From Phycomyces blakesleeanus NRRL 1555(-) (taxonomy: Eukaryota; Mucoromycota; Mucoromycetes; Mucorales; Phycomycetaceae): a stretch of DNA of 64,000 bases. The DNA lies in the NCBI RefSeq assembly GCF_001638985.1, contig NW_017265138.1:1552376-1616375 (forward strand). The letters are read 5' to 3'. The notes under the pieces were generated by a model. It searched no databases and was not told where the DNA came from. It saw only the letters and a list, made by a program, of their open reading frames with translations. Positions 58,173 to 64,000 of the stretch are shown here, in pieces. Position 1 is the stretch's first letter. Each line of letters begins with the position of its first letter. A program made the translations under genes and the position numbers.

Positions 58173-60370
58173 TAAAATAAAATGAGCTGCTGGGAGCATC
58201 GCTTTTAGCTAAAGGTCTAAATGCGGGATAAAAGTCGAAATAAAAGCGAATGCTGGAAATGTTGTTATATTATATTGCTCGTTTTTTTTATCATTATGAT
58301 TACTATCATTATTGCGAAAGTAAGAAACCCCTAAAAAAGTCTGAGGGTGCCCGGAGCCCAGAGACATGTTGTGATGATTATACAAAAGAAACCATGTACA
58401 TCCGACAATCATCTGAGATTAGCATTAAAGAATATTATCGTTTGTAAGACAAACAGTAATTGACCATCTTTTTTTTGTCTTTCAAGTAATTCGGTAGTAG
58501 GTTTGGGTATTACATCTCTTAGACTAGCCTGAACTAAAAGATGGTAACAACAATTGTTACGATGGGACTGAGACTCATGTCAATTGAGTAGATGACAAAT
58601 TAAGAAACATAGTTTAGTGTGATAGCTCAGGATTCACAATGCGGTATGTAACAATGGGACTGCCTGAGTGATAAGTAAGAAACCACTGATAAGAGGTGCA
58701 CGTACATTGATTATATATATGCATGTGTATATATCTTATTATTATTTTGACTCTCTTTAATAAAGCAATGCTCTCACGCTCTCTACTTTTCCATTTTTGA
58801 AATACTAACCCTAATATTTATCGTGAATACCTCAGCAAGGAGGATTTCTGGCATACTCTTTCTGAGGCTGCTATTTCATTAATACACTGTTTCATTAGAA
58901 GCAAAAGTGTATTATAGACAAGATCTTTACTTATACATAAACTAGAGAAAACGTAGGCTTTTCTACATGTATCTTCCTTGTAAGATGACCTTTAAATGAT
59001 ACAGATTCTATAAAATTAGCTTTTTCCTTGGTATTGTACCATTACACATACCCTCAGCCCTATTTTACGGTGGAAAGATAATGAGAACGGAACAAAAGAG
59101 AAAAGAAAGTTCATTTTCTGACAATAGGATTGCTGTCATTATGTCGACTGTTCTTGTTCTGTTTTGGATGTTAAAGTATAGAGCTTGAAAAAATCATCTT
59201 TCTTGTTCTTTAGAGCCTTGATATTTTTTTAATCGGATCAAGACTCCATTATCGACTCCATTGACAAATAATTAGTTAATACCATGTATATGATGCTAGC
59301 TTAGACAAACTAGTACTTACTTAAATATATGTGTTATCCTATTCATCGGATCATCTTTAAGCGCCAGGGTCATTTTTAGTTGCTCTGGAACATTTTTTGT
59401 TGAAATTGGCATAAATTATGAAAAAAAAAATAGCGTGAATTACCTTGGAATAAAAGTAAAAAAGAGTAGAAGTCTGGATGATGTTATTAGTAAAGTTCGT
59501 AGGGACAATATTTTCAAAAGTGCCCTATGTTATCCCCTTTTTCTTTTTTTTTGTTAAAAAAAAGTATACGGTGTGTCCAAGGTCCCTAGTAAGAGTAAGT
59601 GGGATAATTTGAGATTTTATATAAAAGTACCATGAATACATACCCACTGAGAACCACTTACTTAAATGTCTAAATGTTTAAATAATTGACGCTGCATCGG
59701 GTGCTTATTATATTCTATTTTATTGTATTTTCGGTGCGAGCATATATAAACTCTATGTGGACAATATACTATGACAGAGCATGTATCCAATTATGCCAAG
59801 GTGGGTACGCTAAGAAAATGCGAACAGATCTATGAAAACATTTTACTATTACTGCTTTTGAACAGATGGCAGGAAAAGAATCCCCGAAAGGCAAGGTAAA
59901 TTAGGCGAAAGAATCCTATGCCTGAGAAATAAAAGACTCTAATAAACACACACACACACACACACAATGTTGTTAGCTGGCTGGTACCGAGCTACACAGA
60001 TATTTTCAATAAAGAGTTAATTATTTGTTTATTATTTCAAAAACCAAGACTTTTGATACCGTGGTTAGAAAACTATATAAGCCATAAATTTGAAATATAA
60101 TAGCAAACTATATTCTGGTGTAGATTTTTTTAAGCTAAAATAATATTTTTTTATATAGAGATAGTGTACATAATTTATTAACAACAAAAATATTATTATT
60201 ATTGTATTATTAATATTGATAATGATATCATTATTATTACTACTATTACTACTACTTCTACTACTACTAGTAGTGTGGTGTTAAAAAGGTAAAAAAGTCT
60301 CTGTACAATGAATTGTCTAAAATAATACTAATAATACTAATAATAAAAGGTAGAGCGACAAGGTGAATCT
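58173..60370. other. AT-rich intergenic region, no gene recognised
   Basis: Frames at 58209-58412 and 58250-58447 lie on opposite strands and lack motifs. A related GGGACTG-containing sequence appears twice (about 58563 and 58657). Further right are AC repeats (59946-59966) and a TACTAC-type trinucleotide run (60238-60268) in the pyruvate decarboxylase 3' flank. Confidence 0.45.
58738..58811 (-). repeat. Dispersed repeat, copy 4 (reverse orientation)
   Basis: Read on the minus strand it starts GGGTTAGTATTTC, carries GAGAGCGTGAGAGCATTG in place of GATACTGTGAGAGTGTTA, and ends TTATTAAAGAGAGTCAAAAT. It matches copies at 28523, 28619 and 29710. Confidence 0.65.
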
Positions 60371-62379
<2,009 letters not shown>

Positions 62380-63162
62380 TTTGTTTGGATTGTGTGTAAA
62401 AGAAAAGCAAAGAAGTACTAAAGATTAAATGATTATGATTATTTTATATAAGAAATAAAAACGTCAAATTTTAATGCATTTTTAATCTACTTGTACTCAG
62501 TGATTAGACTCAGCCAAACGGGTTCAATGACGCTCAGCATGTGTAAGGCTTGTATCTATTATGTGTTTATTTGACATGTAATCTACATCATTATAGCTCA
62601 GAATATTATATATATTTATAAATTATATTGTATTGTATTGTATTGTATGTCTTTCTTCTTATCGATGATTAAATATTATTATCATTTTAGTATAAAAATT
62701 AATCAATAAATTAATAATAACAATAGCTGTCTATATAGATTCAACTCACAATGCTATTTTAAATAGGCGCACAATATTCCAAGCATTTTCTACTTTTTTT
62801 TTTTTAAAAAAAATAAATAGTTGACGTCATTACCAACCTTTATCATCTTGATTTCTCTCTCTATATTGTTCTTATCGTTTACCCTCATCATTCGGATCCT
62901 TAATAATTCTCCTTCTTTATTCCTAATATCTAATATATATATATAAATAAATAAATAAAAGAGCCATTGACTTGAACAGGCCTGTGTGTATAAATGTATG
63001 AATAAAGTGCGTGCATGTAGGGTGTCTGTGCGTGTGTGTAAAGTGTGTGAGAGTAAAATGTGTGTGTGAATAAAATGTGTGTATGTAATTTCTGAATTTT
63101 ATTCTTTTGGTACATTTTGCCTCTCTTCATCCAACATCAAATAAACATAAAAATCAAATCAA
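62380..63162. promoter_or_regulatory. Divergent intergenic region between PDC and the last gene
   Basis: Both neighbours are transcribed outward. It includes TTGTA units (62628-62648), poly-T/poly-A (62790-62813), a (TA)/(AAAT) run (62934-62958) and a TG-rich tract (62985-63090). No specific site is claimed. Confidence 0.35.
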
Positions 63163-64000
63163 ATGACACCAGAACAGAAAGCTACATTCGAGGCATTTTC
63201 AAAGTATGATTTCGACAATGATACCAGATTCCAGGTAAAAAATAAAAAAAAGAGAGACAGAAAATTATATATATATAGAAGGAGATCGAGATTATGGTGA
63301 ATGACAATAAACCTTTGAGAATGAGGAATTGAATGTCATTATTATTTTGTGATATTTCAAGGGTTAAAAACGTGCAAATATATATATATATATATTTGTG
63401 TGTGTGTGTAGTATGCAGTATTTAATATATAATATTAATAAGAAATAAAAATAAAAATAAAAATAAAAATACAAATACAAATGTATGTTTTTCTTTGTGT
63501 GTGAATTTGTATGTATATTATGTATGTATTATACATAGTCAGGTGTGTCTTCATTGATGAATCGTTACAAGAAAGAGTCGATCGATTCTGATGATATTTT
63601 GGAGCGAGCCCAATGGTTTTATTACACAAAGTAAGAAGAAATCATTTCGAATTGGAGACGAAGTAAAGGATTTCATAGTAGTAATCATATAAAGTACATA
63701 GGTTTGTCGAGCCATTTGATCTAGATGCCTTTAGAGAATGGAAAGGCAAGTGGACAAGCAATGGATGATCTATCTTTGGAATGCTAGTAACAAATGAATG
63801 AATTGCTAAGTGCTTTGTTTTTACAGCAAAGAAAGAGGCTGATGTTGACCAGGAGCAAAAACGCTTTACGTTTCAAGAGTTGGTGGAAATGATTGAAACA
63901 GGAAAGGAAATCCCAGGTGAGAAATAAAGAGAGAGAAATAATGTCAAATGTGTGATCATATTTAATAATAATATATAAATAAATAATAAGGCATCAAACA
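63163..64000 (+). CDS. Pex39/DUF5572-like small protein, 3' end outside the window
   Basis: Exons 63163-63234, 63539-63630, 63702-63745, 63827-63916 and the start of a fifth at 63991 join in frame. The protein begins MTPEQKATFEAFSKYDFDND, continues SGVSSLMNRYKKESIDSDDI, WFYYTKFVEPFDLDAFREWK, and reaches RFTFQELVEMIETGKEIPGI before the window ends. The F-x-E-L-x-x-M-I-x-x-GK-x-I-PGI ending resembles the short motif shared by Pex14 and the recently described peroxin Pex39 (yeast Yjr012c, human C6orf226), which helps import PTS2 cargo; that link is from memory and not tested. The intron after exon 3 has a GC donor (AAAG|GCAAGT), since the nearby GT donor would bring a stop. Confidence 0.55.
63746..63826 (+). 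other. Second GC-AG intron
   Basis: The donor is GCAAGT after TGGAAAG and the acceptor TACAG|CA. Joining there keeps WKAKKEAD in frame. Using GTGGAC four bases on would give a stop within a few codons. Confidence 0.7.

Overview
This window looks like nuclear DNA of an early-diverging fungus, most likely Mucoromycota (Mucorales-like). The base composition is AT-rich and full of microsatellites. Genes have many short GT-AG introns with lengths of roughly 50-250 bases, and protein sets (mitochondrial citrate synthase, ISU1, Pho80-type cyclin, septin, Sfh5, RNR2, pyruvate decarboxylase) are fungal. A Tc1/mariner transposase and a relic of a Fanzor/TnpB-type gene fit that placement. The species cannot be fixed from sequence alone. 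All exon boundaries below were worked out by hand from splice signals and reading-frame continuity.

Layout. 1-4606: a large inverted-repeat element with arms of at least 775 bases and a 3 kb non-coding interior, cut by the window start. 4607-10107: repeat-dominated DNA with no convincing gene. 10108-22933: MFS monocarboxylate-type permease (-), SET-domain lysine methyltransferase with a His/Cys-rich insertion (+), citrate synthase (-), divergent septin (-), Pho80-type cyclin (-). 22934-30234: gene-poor, with one intact Tc1-like transposase at 25253-26320 and three copies of a dispersed repeat. 30235-38330: Fe-S scaffold ISU (-), DJ-1/Hsp31-like protein (+), RGS protein (+), 3-hydroxyacyl-CoA dehydrogenase (-). 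38331-51204 is the gene-dense core: a 1567-residue fusion of fatty acyl-CoA reductase and PlsB/GPAT-like acyltransferase (+), a PA-TM-RING ubiquitin ligase (-), an Sfh5-like lipid-transfer protein (-), and ribonucleotide reductase small subunit (+), the last two divergent from a shared promoter. 51205-60370: repeats, a decayed Fanzor-like RNA-guided nuclease gene, a highly acidic protein, and a tandem 219-220 base unit with strong hairpins. 60371-64000: pyruvate decarboxylase (-) and the start of a probable Pex39/DUF5572-type gene (+).

The genes are mostly unrelated housekeeping genes. Central carbon metabolism is represented by citrate synthase, pyruvate decarboxylase and hydroxyacyl-CoA dehydrogenase. 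Lipid metabolism is represented by the reductase-acyltransferase fusion and the Sfh5-like protein. The most unusual items are the reductase-acyltransferase fusion with a lost catalytic histidine, the Fanzor relic, the 775-base inverted repeat, and the hairpin whose loop is inverted between two tandem copies.
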